In this document: positions 51,844 through 60,873 of the stretch, one piece after another
Layout of the letters: each line of letters opens with the position of its first letter
Numbering within the stretch: the first letter of the stretch is position 1
Assembly: GCF_018919395.1 (NCBI RefSeq)
Contig: NZ_JAHLME010000003.1
Coordinates: 248,001 to 312,000 of the forward strand
DNA: 64,000 bases
Source of the DNA: Geomonas azotofigens
GTDB taxonomy: Bacteria > Desulfobacterota > Desulfuromonadia > Geobacterales > Geobacteraceae
Direction of reading: 5' to 3'
Position numbers and translations under genes: made by a program
Notes under the pieces: generated by a model
Seen by the model: only the letters and a program-made list of their open reading frames with translations
The model's database searches: none
What the model was told of the DNA's origin: nothing

Positions 51844-53081
51844 AGCCCTCGACCCTGACCACGCTCTTCGCAGCGGCCGCGCTGCCGCTTTTCGCACACG
51901 CCGGCGCCGGCGCCGCCGAGTTCCGCTTCACCCCCTCGCTGGTAGTCGGGGAGGAGTACAACGACAACCTGTTCCAGAGCTCGACCCGCCCGGTCACCGA
52001 GTACGTGACCCGGGTGCAGCCAAACCTCGCACTGAAAGGCGAGGGGGGAGGGGTCAAGGCCGACCTCTCCTACGGGTTCGACTACCGCTACTTCGCCAGG
52101 AACAGCCGCGCCGACCAGTTCGACCACCGTGCCGCCCTGGCGGCCGGGTTCGGCGCGACGGGGGACTTTTTGCACCTGGACCTCTCCGACACCTACAGCC
52201 GCGTCTCCGCCAACGTGGCCCGCGACGTGACCGCCGAGAGCCTCGTGGTGAGCCAGACCCTGCAAAACAGCGCCCTCGTCTCCCCCTACCTCACCTGGCA
52301 CCTCCCCGGCAACTCGACGCTCGTCACCGGCTACCGCTACCGTGACGTCCGCTACTGGGGGGGGAGCGGGGTGGACAAGACCGAGCACGACGGCTACGCG
52401 ACCTGGAGCCGCGAATTGACCGAGGGGCTCGTGCTGAGCGCCCAGTACAGCTACGCGAGGGTCAAGTCCGACGTGAACAGCCTCGACCGGCACGAGACCT
52501 ACTTGGGGCTTCGCTACGACCGGGCCACCGGGAGCTTTATCTACGGCAACCTGGGCTACGACTGGCAGAGCTTCGACAACGGCAGAAATACCGCCGATCC
52601 CTTCTGGGACGTCGGCGCGAGCCGCGACTTCGGTTTTCTGGTCGCCGCCCTGGGCACCAAGGTGCAGTACACCGAGGACCCGGAGACCATCTCCACGAGG
52701 AACGTGAGCCACTACGCCACCTTGAGCCGGAACTTCTCTCGCGGCCTTGCGAGCTTCAACGCCTCGTATTCGAAGTACGACAAGCAGGCGCTACCCGGGC
52801 GCGACGTGCAGAAGAAGGTGTTCCTTGGGCTTAACGGGCGCTACGACCTGCGCACGGACCTGGGGGTCACCCTGAACCTCTCCGGGGACCGCCTGTCCCG
52901 CTCCCTCGGGGGCGAGTTTCCCTATCACCTCTACGGCAACGTTGGGCTCGACTACACCCTGAGCACGCATGCGGTACTCGCGGCGAACTACAGCTACATC
53001 AGCTACCGCAACGACCTTGGGAGCACCAAGGGGGGGACCGACGTGAACCGCGTCATCGTCGAGCTGAGGCTGTCCCGGTGA
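51840..53081 (+). CDS. XrtA-associated outer-membrane beta-barrel
   Basis: A 413-residue exported protein. Signal peptide 1-22 (cleavage after GAGA). The rest is amphipathic beta strands ending in aromatic residues (VVGEEYNDNLFQSS; ADLSYGFDYRYFARNSR; TLVTGYRYRDVRYWG), closing with VELRLSR. It fits the exosortase-associated beta-barrel family (TIGR03016-like). ATG overlaps the ATPase stop and its own stop overlaps the deacetylase GTG. Likely the outer-membrane pore for the polysaccharide. Confidence 0.82.
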   Translation: MKPSTLTTLFAAAALPLFAHAGAGAAEFRFTPSLVVGEEYNDNLFQSSTRPVTEYVTRVQPNLALKGEGGGVKADLSYGFDYRYFARNSRADQFDHRAALAAGFGATGDFLHLDLSDTYSRVSANVARDVTAESLVVSQTLQNSALVSPYLTWHLPGNSTLVTGYRYRDVRYWGGSGVDKTEHDGYATWSRELTEGLVLSAQYSYARVKSDVNSLDRHETYLGLRYDRATGSFIYGNLGYDWQSFDNGRNTADPFWDVGASRDFGFLVAALGTKVQYTEDPETISTRNVSHYATLSRNFSRGLASFNASYSKYDKQALPGRDVQKKVFLGLNGRYDLRTDLGVTLNLSGDRLSRSLGGEFPYHLYGNVGLDYTLSTHAVLAANYSYISYRNDLGSTKGGTDVNRVIVELRLSR

Positions 53082-53971
53082 CGCTTTTAAATGCCCTCAC
53101 CGTCGACGTCGAGGACTACTTCCAGGTCTCCGCCTTCGCGCGCCACGTGGACCGCGGCGACTGGGACAACTACCCGCTGCGGGTGGAGCACAATACCGCC
53201 CGGGTGCTCGACCTCTTCGACCGCTTCGGCGTGAAGGGGACCTTCTTCGTGCTCGGGTGGGTGGCCAGGCGCTGCCCCGCCCTGGTGCGCAGCATCCGGG
53301 ACCGGGGGCACGAGATCGCCTGCCACGGCTTCGGGCACCAGCTGATCTACGACCTCGACGCGGCGGCATTCAGGGAGGACGTGCGAAGCGCCAAGGCCCT
53401 TTTGGAGGACACCGCCGGCTGCCGGGTGCGCGGCTACCGCGCCCCTAGTTACTCGATCACGGCGCGATCGCTTTGGGCCCTGGACGTCCTCATCGAGGAG
53501 GGGTTCGAGTTCGACTCCAGCGTTTTCCCGGTCTACCACGACATCTACGGCCTGCCCGGCGCGCCGCGATTTCCGCACCTGATCCGGCGCCCGGCGGGGG
53601 TGATCAGGGAGTTCCCGCTCACCACCTACCCGCTGCGCCTTGCAGGTCGGGAGTACCTGCTCCCTGTGGCGGGGGGAGGGTACCTGAGGCTTTTCCCCGC
53701 CTCCTTCCTGGCCCGCTGCATCGGCTCGATCAACGGCAGGGAAGGGGAACCCGCGGTGCTCTACTTCCACCCCTGGGAGCTCGACCCGGACCAGCCCCGC
53801 ATCCGGGCCGGAGCCAGGAGCCGCTTCAGGCACTACCTGAACCTGAAGCGGACCGAGGGGAAGCTGAGCAGCCTCCTTGCCGGGCTCGATTTCGGCACCA
53901 TGAGCGAGTCCATTGCGGCGCGCTACGGGGAGGACGCGCTGCCGGCGGCGCCCCATGGGGCGTACCCGTGA
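53078..53971 (+). CDS. XrtA-associated polysaccharide deacetylase
   Basis: A 297-residue NodB-fold protein. Motif 1 is LTVDVEDYFQVSAFA (catalytic Asp-x-Glu-Asp), motif 2 HEIACHGFGHQ (metal His pair), motif 3 RGYRAPSYSI, and a later His in VLYFHPWELDPDQPR. This is the TIGR03006-like deacetylase of exosortase systems. GTG start overlaps the barrel stop (GTGA). No signal peptide, so probably cytoplasmic, on a lipid-linked precursor. Confidence 0.9.
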   Translation: MTLLNALTVDVEDYFQVSAFARHVDRGDWDNYPLRVEHNTARVLDLFDRFGVKGTFFVLGWVARRCPALVRSIRDRGHEIACHGFGHQLIYDLDAAAFREDVRSAKALLEDTAGCRVRGYRAPSYSITARSLWALDVLIEEGFEFDSSVFPVYHDIYGLPGAPRFPHLIRRPAGVIREFPLTTYPLRLAGREYLLPVAGGGYLRLFPASFLARCIGSINGREGEPAVLYFHPWELDPDQPRIRAGARSRFRHYLNLKRTEGKLSSLLAGLDFGTMSESIAARYGEDALPAAPHGAYP

Positions 53972-55002
53972 GCGGGGTCACCGTCGAGCTCTACCGGGGG
54001 GACGGCGTGGAGTGGGATCGCTTCGTCGCCACCCAACCCGGGGCGACCAGCTACCACCGCTACCTCTGGAAGGACGTGGTGCATAAAAGCTTCGGGCACA
54101 CCGGGTACTACCTGATGGCCCGACGGGGCGCCGAGCCGGTCGGGGTGCTGCCGCTGTTCCACATGAAAAGCGTGTTCTTTGGCAACTTCCTGGTCTCGGT
54201 CCCCTTCTTCAACTACGGCGGGGTGCTGGCTGGCGACCCCGCCGCGGTGCAGCCCCTTCTGGATGAGGGGGCAAACGTCATGGCGCGCTGCCGCGCCACG
54301 CACCTTGAGCTGCGCCACCTGGGGGCGCCGCTCGCCGGGCTCGCCACGCGCAGCCACAAGGTCACCATGATCCTCGACCTCGCGGCGGAGTTGGACAACC
54401 AGTGGCGCGGCTTCGACCCCAAGCTGCGCAACCAGGTGCGCAAGGCCCAGAAAAGCGGCCTCCATGTGGTGACCGGCGGCCCCGAGCTTTTGGACGGCTT
54501 CTACCGGGTGTTCTGCCGCAACATGCGCGACCTGGGGACCCCCGTTTACGGCCGGGAATTCTTCGAGAACGTGCTCCGGGCGCCGGATGCCCGGGCGCGT
54601 GTCGTCTCGGTGCTGCGGGGCGGGGAGACGGTCGCCTCCGGCATCATGACGCGGTTCCGGGACGCGGTAGAGGTACCCTGGGCCTCCTCGATCCGGGACT
54701 ACCGGGAGCTCTGTCCCAACAACCTGCTCTACTGGGAGGCGATCCGCCTGGCCATCGAGGAGGGTGCGCTCTGCTTCGATTTCGGGCGCTCCACGCCGGG
54801 CGAGGGTACCTACCAGTTCAAGAAGCAGTGGGGCGCCCGCGCCGTCGCGCTGCACTGGCAGTACCTGCTCGCTCCGGGGGCGCACCTCCCCGATCTGAAC
54901 CCCTCGAACCCCAAGTTCCGAATGGCCGTCGAGGGGTGGCGCAGGCTTCCCGTGGCGCTCACGAGGTTCCTGGGACCGGCCATCGTCAGGAACATACCCT
55001 AG
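53968..55002 (+). CDS. XrtA-associated FemAB-like protein
   Basis: A 344-residue FemAB-type acyltransferase. Landmarks: TSYHRYLWKDVVHKSFGHTGYYL, FFGNFLVSVPFFNYGG, LRNQVRKAQKSGL, MRDLGTPVYGREFFENVL and FDFGRSTPGEGTYQFKKQWGA. It fits the TIGR03019-like family found in XrtA operons. GTG start overlaps the deacetylase stop (GTGA), hence the true start is inside the longer open frame. It may aminoacylate a sugar on the precursor. Confidence 0.88.
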   Translation: MSGVTVELYRGDGVEWDRFVATQPGATSYHRYLWKDVVHKSFGHTGYYLMARRGAEPVGVLPLFHMKSVFFGNFLVSVPFFNYGGVLAGDPAAVQPLLDEGANVMARCRATHLELRHLGAPLAGLATRSHKVTMILDLAAELDNQWRGFDPKLRNQVRKAQKSGLHVVTGGPELLDGFYRVFCRNMRDLGTPVYGREFFENVLRAPDARARVVSVLRGGETVASGIMTRFRDAVEVPWASSIRDYRELCPNNLLYWEAIRLAIEEGALCFDFGRSTPGEGTYQFKKQWGARAVALHWQYLLAPGAHLPDLNPSNPKFRMAVEGWRRLPVALTRFLGPAIVRNIP

Positions 55003-55012
55003 AGGAGGGGCG

Positions 55013-56209
55013 ATGCGCATCGGCAGAACACTCCCCCCGGCGGCGGCGCCCCTCTCCCTCAAGGAGGTCATCTCCGGAGTAGCTGCCCTTTTCGACGGGG
55101 AGAGGGCCATCGAGAGGTTCGAGGCGGAGTTGAAGCAATACTACGCGGTCCCGTACGTCTTTCTGCTGAGTTCCGGGCAGGCGGCCCTGGCCGTCATCCT
55201 GACCGCCCTGAAGCAGGCGAGACCGGGACGGGACGAGGTCATCATTCCCGCCTACACCTGCTACTCGGTCCCGGCCGCCGTGGTGAGGGCGGGGCTCAGG
55301 GTGCGTCCCTGCGACATCGACCCGCGCACCCTTGACTTCGACTGGGAGCGGCTGGAAGAGGCCCTCAAGGGGGAGCGCGTCCTGTGCGCCGTCGCGACCC
55401 ACCTTTTCGGCGTACCCGCCGACGTCGGGCGCCTGAAAGCCTTGGCCTCCCGACACGGCGTCGCGGTGGTCGAGGATGCGGCGCAGGCCATGGGGGGGGA
55501 GGTCGCCGGGAGCAAGGTCGGCACCCTGGGCGACGTGGCCCTCTTCAGTCTCGGGCGCGGCAAGGGGCTTTGCACCGTATCCGGCGGCATCATCCTGGCC
55601 GGCAGCGGCCCCTTGGGCCGTGCCATCGAGCACGACGTGTCGACGCTGCCGCGCGAAGGGTGGACCGACGCCCTGAAGGCTTTATGCTACGCGCTCGCGC
55701 TCATGGTACTGGTCCGTCCTTCCCTGTTCTGGCTTCCCAAGGGTCTTCCCTTTCTGGGGCTCGGGGAGACGGTGTTCGACCCGGGGTTCGTAATGAAGCG
55801 GTTGGGAACCTTCCAGGCGGGGCTAGCGCGAGGGTGGCGTGAGAAAATCGCCAGGCTGCGCGATACGCGTCTTCGCCACGCCGCCTTTTTGGAGCAGGCC
55901 GGCGTCGCCGCGGCGGTCTCCTTCAAGGGGGCGTTGCCGGACCTGGTGCGTTTCCCCGTTTTGGCGGAGGATCCTGAGATGAGGAAGTGGCTGATCGAGA
56001 AAAGCGAAGAGCAGGGGCTGGGCGTGACGGGGGGGTACCCGGAGGCGGTGACCCGGATCCGTGAGCTCCAGGGGGCGCTGGCGGAGGGAGCGGCGCCGCA
56101 GGCTGAGCAGGTAGCCCGGCGGATCGTGTCGCTGCCGGTCCATCCGCTGGTCACTCAGCGCGACCTGGAGCGCATCGCGGCGCTGTTCAGGGGTGGGAAC
56201 GGTCAATAA
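55013..56209 (+). CDS. DegT/DnrJ/EryC1 aminotransferase-like protein
   Basis: A 398-residue PLP enzyme. The sugar aminotransferase pattern is present: FLLSSGQAALAVILTAL, EVIIPAYTCYSVPAAVVRAG, VEDAAQAMGGE and the lysine region LFSLGRGKGL (Schiff-base Lys in G-R-G-K-G in place of the common S-x-x-x-K-x-x). About 45 residues in the middle (YALALMVLVRPSLFWLP) are unusually hydrophobic. It may add an amino group to a keto sugar. Starts 11 bases after the FemAB-like gene; the open frame of the next gene overlaps its end. Confidence 0.83.
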   Translation: MRIGRTLPPAAAPLSLKEVISGVAALFDGERAIERFEAELKQYYAVPYVFLLSSGQAALAVILTALKQARPGRDEVIIPAYTCYSVPAAVVRAGLRVRPCDIDPRTLDFDWERLEEALKGERVLCAVATHLFGVPADVGRLKALASRHGVAVVEDAAQAMGGEVAGSKVGTLGDVALFSLGRGKGLCTVSGGIILAGSGPLGRAIEHDVSTLPREGWTDALKALCYALALMVLVRPSLFWLPKGLPFLGLGETVFDPGFVMKRLGTFQAGLARGWREKIARLRDTRLRHAAFLEQAGVAAAVSFKGALPDLVRFPVLAEDPEMRKWLIEKSEEQGLGVTGGYPEAVTRIRELQGALAEGAAPQAEQVARRIVSLPVHPLVTQRDLERIAALFRGGNGQ

Positions 56210-56240
56210 CAGGGCGCCGGTAACGAGACAGGGGATGGCG

Positions 56241-57071
56241 ATGGCACTGGCACGAAACGACAAGATCAAGCTGGCTTTGCTGCTCATGCTGTGGTTTGTG
56301 GTCATCTCGCCCGTGCTGCCCGAGATGGTGCGGGAGTGGTCCGGCCATTCCGACAACAACCACGGCTTCCTGGTGCCGCTCATCGCGCTCTACCTTGTCT
56401 GGCAGAAAAAGGAGGAGCTTGCCGGCGCGGGGATGGAGAGCTCCCGGTGGGGGTGGGTGGTACTGGTGGCGGGGCTGGTGTCATTTTTGTTGAGTCTCGC
56501 CGGCGGTGTTGCCTTCACTGCCCGGGTGGCGGTGGTTATATCGCTTCTGGGGCTCGTCTGGTACTGCACCGGGGCACGCTGGACCAAGGTGCTCGCTTTC
56601 CCGGTGCTGTTTCTTCTTTTCATGATCCCGGTGCCGGTCTCCGTGATCGGCATGGTCTCCATGCCGCTGCAGCTCATGGCCACCAAGCTTTCCGCCCAGA
56701 TCATCCAGCACCTTTCCATCCCGGTGTACCGCGAAGGAAACATGCTCTACTTCGTGGGGACCCAGCTTGAGGTTGCCGAGGCCTGCAGCGGGGTCCGTTC
56801 CATCATGTCGCTCACCATGCTGGGGACCATCTTCGCCTACATGTCCAGAACGGGGTGGGGCAGGCGCATTGCGCTGGTGCTTGCCGCCATACCGATCGCC
56901 ATGGCCGCCAACATCCTGAGGATCACCGGTACCGGTGTCCTTGCCAACTTCTACGGGGACCGGGTAGCCCGCGGTTTTCTCCACGAGTTTTCCGGGCTGG
57001 TGGTTTTCGCCTTCGGCCTGGCCGTCCTCGGGGTTTTGTACACCCTGCTGAACAGCAAAAAGGTGGCGTGA
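56241..57071 (+). CDS. xrtA: Exosortase A
   Basis: A 276-residue membrane transpeptidase-like sorting enzyme with about eight helices. Catalytic residues: Cys182 in EVAEACSGVRS, Arg227 in NILRITGTGVLA and His248 in FLHEFSG. The N-terminal GHSDNNHGFLVPLIALYLVW is typical of exosortase. ATG at 56241 is preferred for the spacing to AGGGG; ATG 56235 is possible. It cleaves the PEP-CTERM tail near the V-P-E-P motif and probably links the protein to a glycan or lipid. Substrates in this window: 36104-36760 and 42215-42973. Overlaps epsI by one base. Confidence 0.93.
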   Translation: MALARNDKIKLALLLMLWFVVISPVLPEMVREWSGHSDNNHGFLVPLIALYLVWQKKEELAGAGMESSRWGWVVLVAGLVSFLLSLAGGVAFTARVAVVISLLGLVWYCTGARWTKVLAFPVLFLLFMIPVPVSVIGMVSMPLQLMATKLSAQIIQHLSIPVYREGNMLYFVGTQLEVAEACSGVRSIMSLTMLGTIFAYMSRTGWGRRIALVLAAIPIAMAANILRITGTGVLANFYGDRVARGFLHEFSGLVVFAFGLAVLGVLYTLLNSKKVA

Positions 57072-57733
57072 TGCGAAATGCAAGCTTCATCACCGCGTTA
57101 ATCCTGCTGCTTTTGACCGGCGTAGCCAGTACCCTGATGGCGTATCGGCCCGTTCCCGTGGTGGTCGCCACCAACCTGGAAAAGATACCGATGGAGATCG
57201 ACGGTTACCGTGCCGTCGAGGACACCTTTCCCGAGTCCGTGTACAAGGAGTTGAACGCCGACAAGCACGTCTACCGCCACTACCGCTCCCCCGACGGCAG
57301 CGTCATCGATCTCTACATCGGCTACTACGGGACGGCGAAGGGAGGACGCACCGGGCACAACCCGTATGCATGCCTGCCGGGAGCAGGAGCTGCAATAGTA
57401 GATACCGGCATTGTCGATTTAAAGCAGTTGAGCACCAACAGGACAGTCCCTGTTAACTATATATTGGCTCATACAGATGATGGTAATCTGGTGATGGTCC
57501 ACTGGTACCAGACCGCTCGGGATAAAGTAGTTTCGAGTGGGTGGAGTCAAAACCTGCAGCGGTTGAAGGGACGCCTTTTGCACAACAGGAGCGATGGTGC
57601 ATTTATACGAGTCAGCATCTCGGCTACAGATAAAGACCTTGCTACGCAGAAAGAGAAGGCAGTGCGGTTTTCTGCAACCGTCTTGAATATCGTTCCTTCC
57701 TACTGGCCTCTTGAGGAGACTGTAGGTCACTAG
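57071..57733 (+). CDS. epsI: EpsI family protein (DUF3485), with a composition break
   Basis: A 220-residue protein with an N-terminal membrane anchor (FITALILLLLTGVASTLMA). DUF3485 pattern: P-M-E-I-D-G-Y, YKELNADKHVYRHYRSPDGSVIDLYIGYY, the conserved H-N-P-Y-A-C-L-P-G-A-G and V-H-W-Y-Q. EpsI sits next to exosortase A and may be a fused domain in some exosortases. Codons up to about 57380 are GC-rich like the operon; from about 57400 (aaagcagttgagcacc...) third positions become AT-rich although the protein stays intact. It may mark a recombination joint. Confidence 0.88.
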   Translation: MRNASFITALILLLLTGVASTLMAYRPVPVVVATNLEKIPMEIDGYRAVEDTFPESVYKELNADKHVYRHYRSPDGSVIDLYIGYYGTAKGGRTGHNPYACLPGAGAAIVDTGIVDLKQLSTNRTVPVNYILAHTDDGNLVMVHWYQTARDKVVSSGWSQNLQRLKGRLLHNRSDGAFIRVSISATDKDLATQKEKAVRFSATVLNIVPSYWPLEETVGH

Positions 57734-57766
57734 CTCCACTTCTTTACTGCAGGTAGGACGGTTCGT

Positions 57767-59242
57767 ATGTTCCCAAAGCTGAAAGGTAAAGCGAAGTTTC
57801 TTTTCGAGGCAGATGGCACAATCAAAGAGCGAACCATCAGGAGCGGGATCTGGATCAGCATGGCTTCAGGCCTGGTTCGGGTCTTCGAGTTCGTTCGTTC
57901 AATGGTGCTTGCGAGGCTTCTGCTACCGGAACTCTTCGGGATCATGGCCATTGTTCTCTTTGTAATGGGGGCTGTCAATGTAGTCACAAGTACCAGCTTC
58001 AAGTCCGCCCTGATCTATCGCCAGGATGACATAGAAGACGCAGCCAACACAGCCTGGACGTTGAACATCATCAGAGGTGGCTTGCTCTTCGTCATCCTGC
58101 TCATACTTGCACCGGCAGTTGCCACATTTTACAAGGAATCAGTACTTAATTCTGCCATACGATTCATAGCTTTTTCACTTCTTATCGAATCGTTTGGAAA
58201 CATCAACACTGTCGTTTATGAGAAGGAGTTAAACTATCGACGGATTACCATTGCGAAAATTTTTACCAGCGTCATAAATATCGCAACGGTTCTGATCCTC
58301 GCCTGGGTTTATAGGAACATATGGGCTTTGCTGGTTGGTAGCCTGATGAGCAGTTGTTTCAATACCATCACTACGTACATAATTCAGACCAAAAAGCCAA
58401 GACTGTGCTTCGACAAGAAACTTGCAGCAGAGCTGTTCCATTATGGAAAATTTGTCACCGGCACCAGTATATTAGTATTCTTCACCTTGACAGCTGCTGA
58501 TGTCGTGCTTGGGAAACTGCTGACTTTTCGGGAGTTAGGTTATTATAGCTACGCTTTCACCATAGCTAATTTGCCAACAACACATATCACGGCGGTCATT
58601 TCAGAGATCGTTTTTTCGGCCTACAACGCCATCAAGTCGGATACGGAGAAGTTGATCTCTGCGTTCCAGAAGATCTTCAAATTTATAGCGATAGTTGCAG
58701 TACCTGCAGGGTTTGGAATATACGCGCTTTCGGGGGAAATCGTTCTCTACATTCTGGGACCGGGGTGGCAACCAACTCTAGCTCCACTTCGAGTTTTGAT
58801 CATCTTTGGCGTGATTAGATCGCTTGCCGCGACTACTGGGCCTATTCTAACGGCGATTGGAAAACCGAACGTTATGTTCTGGATCGTCCTCTTTAAGTTT
58901 TGTCTTATCGTATGCTTATTGTACCCATTAATAACGTTTTATGGCACAGTTGGGGCAGCTCTCGCTCTGACCATTCCAATAGTGATCGAGCAATTCGCCC
59001 TGTGGTACATGATTAAAAAGGCCTTTAGTGTAAGTCTGCTCCCTTTTATAGCCACAGTTATTCGAGTCTCCTGTTTCTCGCTTTTGATGCTTGCAGCTAT
59101 AGAGATGTTGAAGGTCTTAGTCCCTGTAACGTCCTTGCTATACATATTTCTGAACGTGGTGTTTGGGGTTGTGGTGTACGGGGCTTTGGTGTGGTTACTG
59201 GATAAAGAGAGTGTCAAAGATCTAGGTGCATTGCGGAGGTGA
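57767..59242 (+). CDS. Oligosaccharide flippase (Wzx-like, MOP superfamily)
   Basis: A 491-residue protein with about 12-14 hydrophobic helices. Typical start: GIWISMASGLVRVFEFVRSMVLARLLLPELFGIMAIVLF. It would flip undecaprenyl-linked repeat units to the periplasm. Base composition is clearly lower in GC than the XrtA operon. It starts the variable glycan part. Confidence 0.88.
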   Translation: MFPKLKGKAKFLFEADGTIKERTIRSGIWISMASGLVRVFEFVRSMVLARLLLPELFGIMAIVLFVMGAVNVVTSTSFKSALIYRQDDIEDAANTAWTLNIIRGGLLFVILLILAPAVATFYKESVLNSAIRFIAFSLLIESFGNINTVVYEKELNYRRITIAKIFTSVINIATVLILAWVYRNIWALLVGSLMSSCFNTITTYIIQTKKPRLCFDKKLAAELFHYGKFVTGTSILVFFTLTAADVVLGKLLTFRELGYYSYAFTIANLPTTHITAVISEIVFSAYNAIKSDTEKLISAFQKIFKFIAIVAVPAGFGIYALSGEIVLYILGPGWQPTLAPLRVLIIFGVIRSLAATTGPILTAIGKPNVMFWIVLFKFCLIVCLLYPLITFYGTVGAALALTIPIVIEQFALWYMIKKAFSVSLLPFIATVIRVSCFSLLMLAAIEMLKVLVPVTSLLYIFLNVVFGVVVYGALVWLLDKESVKDLGALRR

Positions 59243-59245
59243 TGG

Positions 59246-60142
59246 ATGGATATCTCTATAGTTATACCTACTTATAACAATTCCCGGCGTTTGATGCTAA
59301 CCTTGTCACACTTTGCCGAATGGGTTAAGTTTCCTGATGCCGGCGTTGAACTGGTGGTAGTGAATAACAACTCTCGAGACGATACCGATGAGGTAGTTAG
59401 AGCCTTCGTGGGAAGGTTGCCAATTAAACTGGTGGTAGAACCTCGCCAAGGGATAAGTCGTGCCAAAAACGCAGGAATCGCCAATGCTGCTGGCAAGTTG
59501 CTGATTTTTACCGATGACGACGTAATGCCAGGGCCTATGTGGGTGGAGGCTTATTGGGAAGCCTATCTTCGAGACTCCAAGCACTATTTTTGGGGGGGAA
59601 GTGTTATATCAGATTTTGAAGCAGGTCCGCCGAACGCTGAAATTCTTAAATTTGCTCCCCCTTCAGTTTCAGGTATGGACTTGGGAGCGGTTCAGCGTTG
59701 CATTGAACCTCCTGAATATTTCATCGGTGCTAATTGGGCCTGTCCACGTGAGGCACTGCGCGACGTCGGAGTGTTCAACGAATCCCTCGGTCTTAATCCA
59801 TCCCAACCAAACCCTATGGTCGGTGAAGAAACGGATCTGATGGATCGACTCAGGTGCAACGGGTACCGAGGATGGTACTTGCCCGAAGCTACTGTTCATC
59901 ACTTTGTTCCCAGTTCGAAAGGTACCGTGAAGCATGTAGCTGATAGGAAAGAAGGGTTTGGGTACTACAGTCATCTGGGGAAAGCGACGCCGCGGTGGGC
60001 ATATCGTTCCTACATAGAGAACGGAATCAAGAGCTTCTTCTACCGGATTTTCGGCAAGGACCACTCAGCGGAATACATACTGTACAAGGAAGCAAAGGGA
60101 GTCTTGAGGGCCGCGCGTGCAAATCTGATGCGGAGGAATTAG
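59246..60142 (+). CDS. GT2 glycosyltransferase
   Basis: A 298-residue GT-A enzyme: SIVIPTYNNSRRLMLTL, VVNNNSRDDTDEVV, RAKNAGIANAAGKLLIFTDDDVMPGPMW with the D-D-D metal motif, and a late VGEETDLMDRLRCNG with E-D/E. GGAGGTG precedes the ATG; it starts 3 bases after the flippase stop. Likely adds one sugar of the repeat unit. AT-rich compared with the operon upstream. Confidence 0.88.
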   Translation: MDISIVIPTYNNSRRLMLTLSHFAEWVKFPDAGVELVVVNNNSRDDTDEVVRAFVGRLPIKLVVEPRQGISRAKNAGIANAAGKLLIFTDDDVMPGPMWVEAYWEAYLRDSKHYFWGGSVISDFEAGPPNAEILKFAPPSVSGMDLGAVQRCIEPPEYFIGANWACPREALRDVGVFNESLGLNPSQPNPMVGEETDLMDRLRCNGYRGWYLPEATVHHFVPSSKGTVKHVADRKEGFGYYSHLGKATPRWAYRSYIENGIKSFFYRIFGKDHSAEYILYKEAKGVLRAARANLMRRN

Positions 60143-60170
60143 CCATTACGGTTAAATTCCTTTAGGTAAT

Positions 60171-60797
60171 CCCCCGGCTTTGCCGGGGGACTCACAACGT
60201 TCGACAGTTCCTGAAAAATAGAGAAGCCTCCCTAACCGTGAACCGCTCAAAGATCACGAGAAAAGGAGGCCTCTCTTGGACGACAGCAGAGTTTATGTCA
60301 CTCGAAGTGGGAATGCAAGTGTCATGTTGTATGGATACCGAAGGGGCGCCGAAAGGTGCTGTACGGACGGCTACGTAAGCATTTGGGCGATGTATTGCAC
60401 ACTCTTGCAAGGCAGAAAGAATGCCAGATACTCGAAGGGCATCTGTGTAACGATCATGTTCATGTGCTGATATCGATACCACCGAAGTACTCCATTGCGC
60501 AGGTTATTGGTTTCATCAAAGGTAAGAGTGCCATTCATGTGGCAAGATCGTACCTTGGGCAGAAGAAGAACTTCAACTGGATGAGCTTTTGGGCACGCGG
60601 CTATTTCGTTTCAACTGTTGGCGCAGGTGAGGATTTTATCCGCACCTACATCAACCAGCAGGAGATAGAAGATAAGCGGCTCGACCAACTGACAATGTTT
60701 AACGAAGGATGACCACCGGTAGGTGGTCAGAAAATCTTTTGAGCTAACCGCTTTGAGCGGTCCACGATTTTAATAAAGCCCCCGGCTCTGCCGGGGG
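60171..60797 (+). mobile_element. IS200/IS605-type element with matching end hairpins
   Basis: The left end has a hairpin CCCCCGGC-TTT-GCCGGGGG (60171-60189), the right end CCCCCGGC-TCT-GCCGGGGG (60779-60797). Such subterminal imperfect palindromes, without terminal inverted repeats, are recognised by Y1 HUH transposases. It contains a tnpA with a frameshift. Exact element ends outside the hairpins are not determined. Confidence 0.7.
60276..60712 (+). pseudogene. tnpA: IS200/IS605 TnpA, frameshifted
   Basis: A Y1 transposase interrupted near its 5' end. The TTG at 60276 with AGGAGG upstream reads LDDSRVYVTRS, and the following sequence continues in another frame as S-K-W-E-C-K-C-H-V-V-W-I-P-K from 60302. 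From there to 60712 it is intact: the HUH motif D-H-V-H-V-L and the catalytic Tyr in R-T-Y-I-N-Q-Q-E are present. The change needs a -1 shift at about 60300. It may be dead, or expressed by frameshifting; simple decay is more likely. Confidence 0.75.
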
Positions 60798-60873
60798 ATA
60801 CTTACTGGGTGGAGCAGGCGTTTGTTTTTTTTAAAGATGGATCAGGTGGAGGGCCAGGTCGCTTCTTCTGAGA

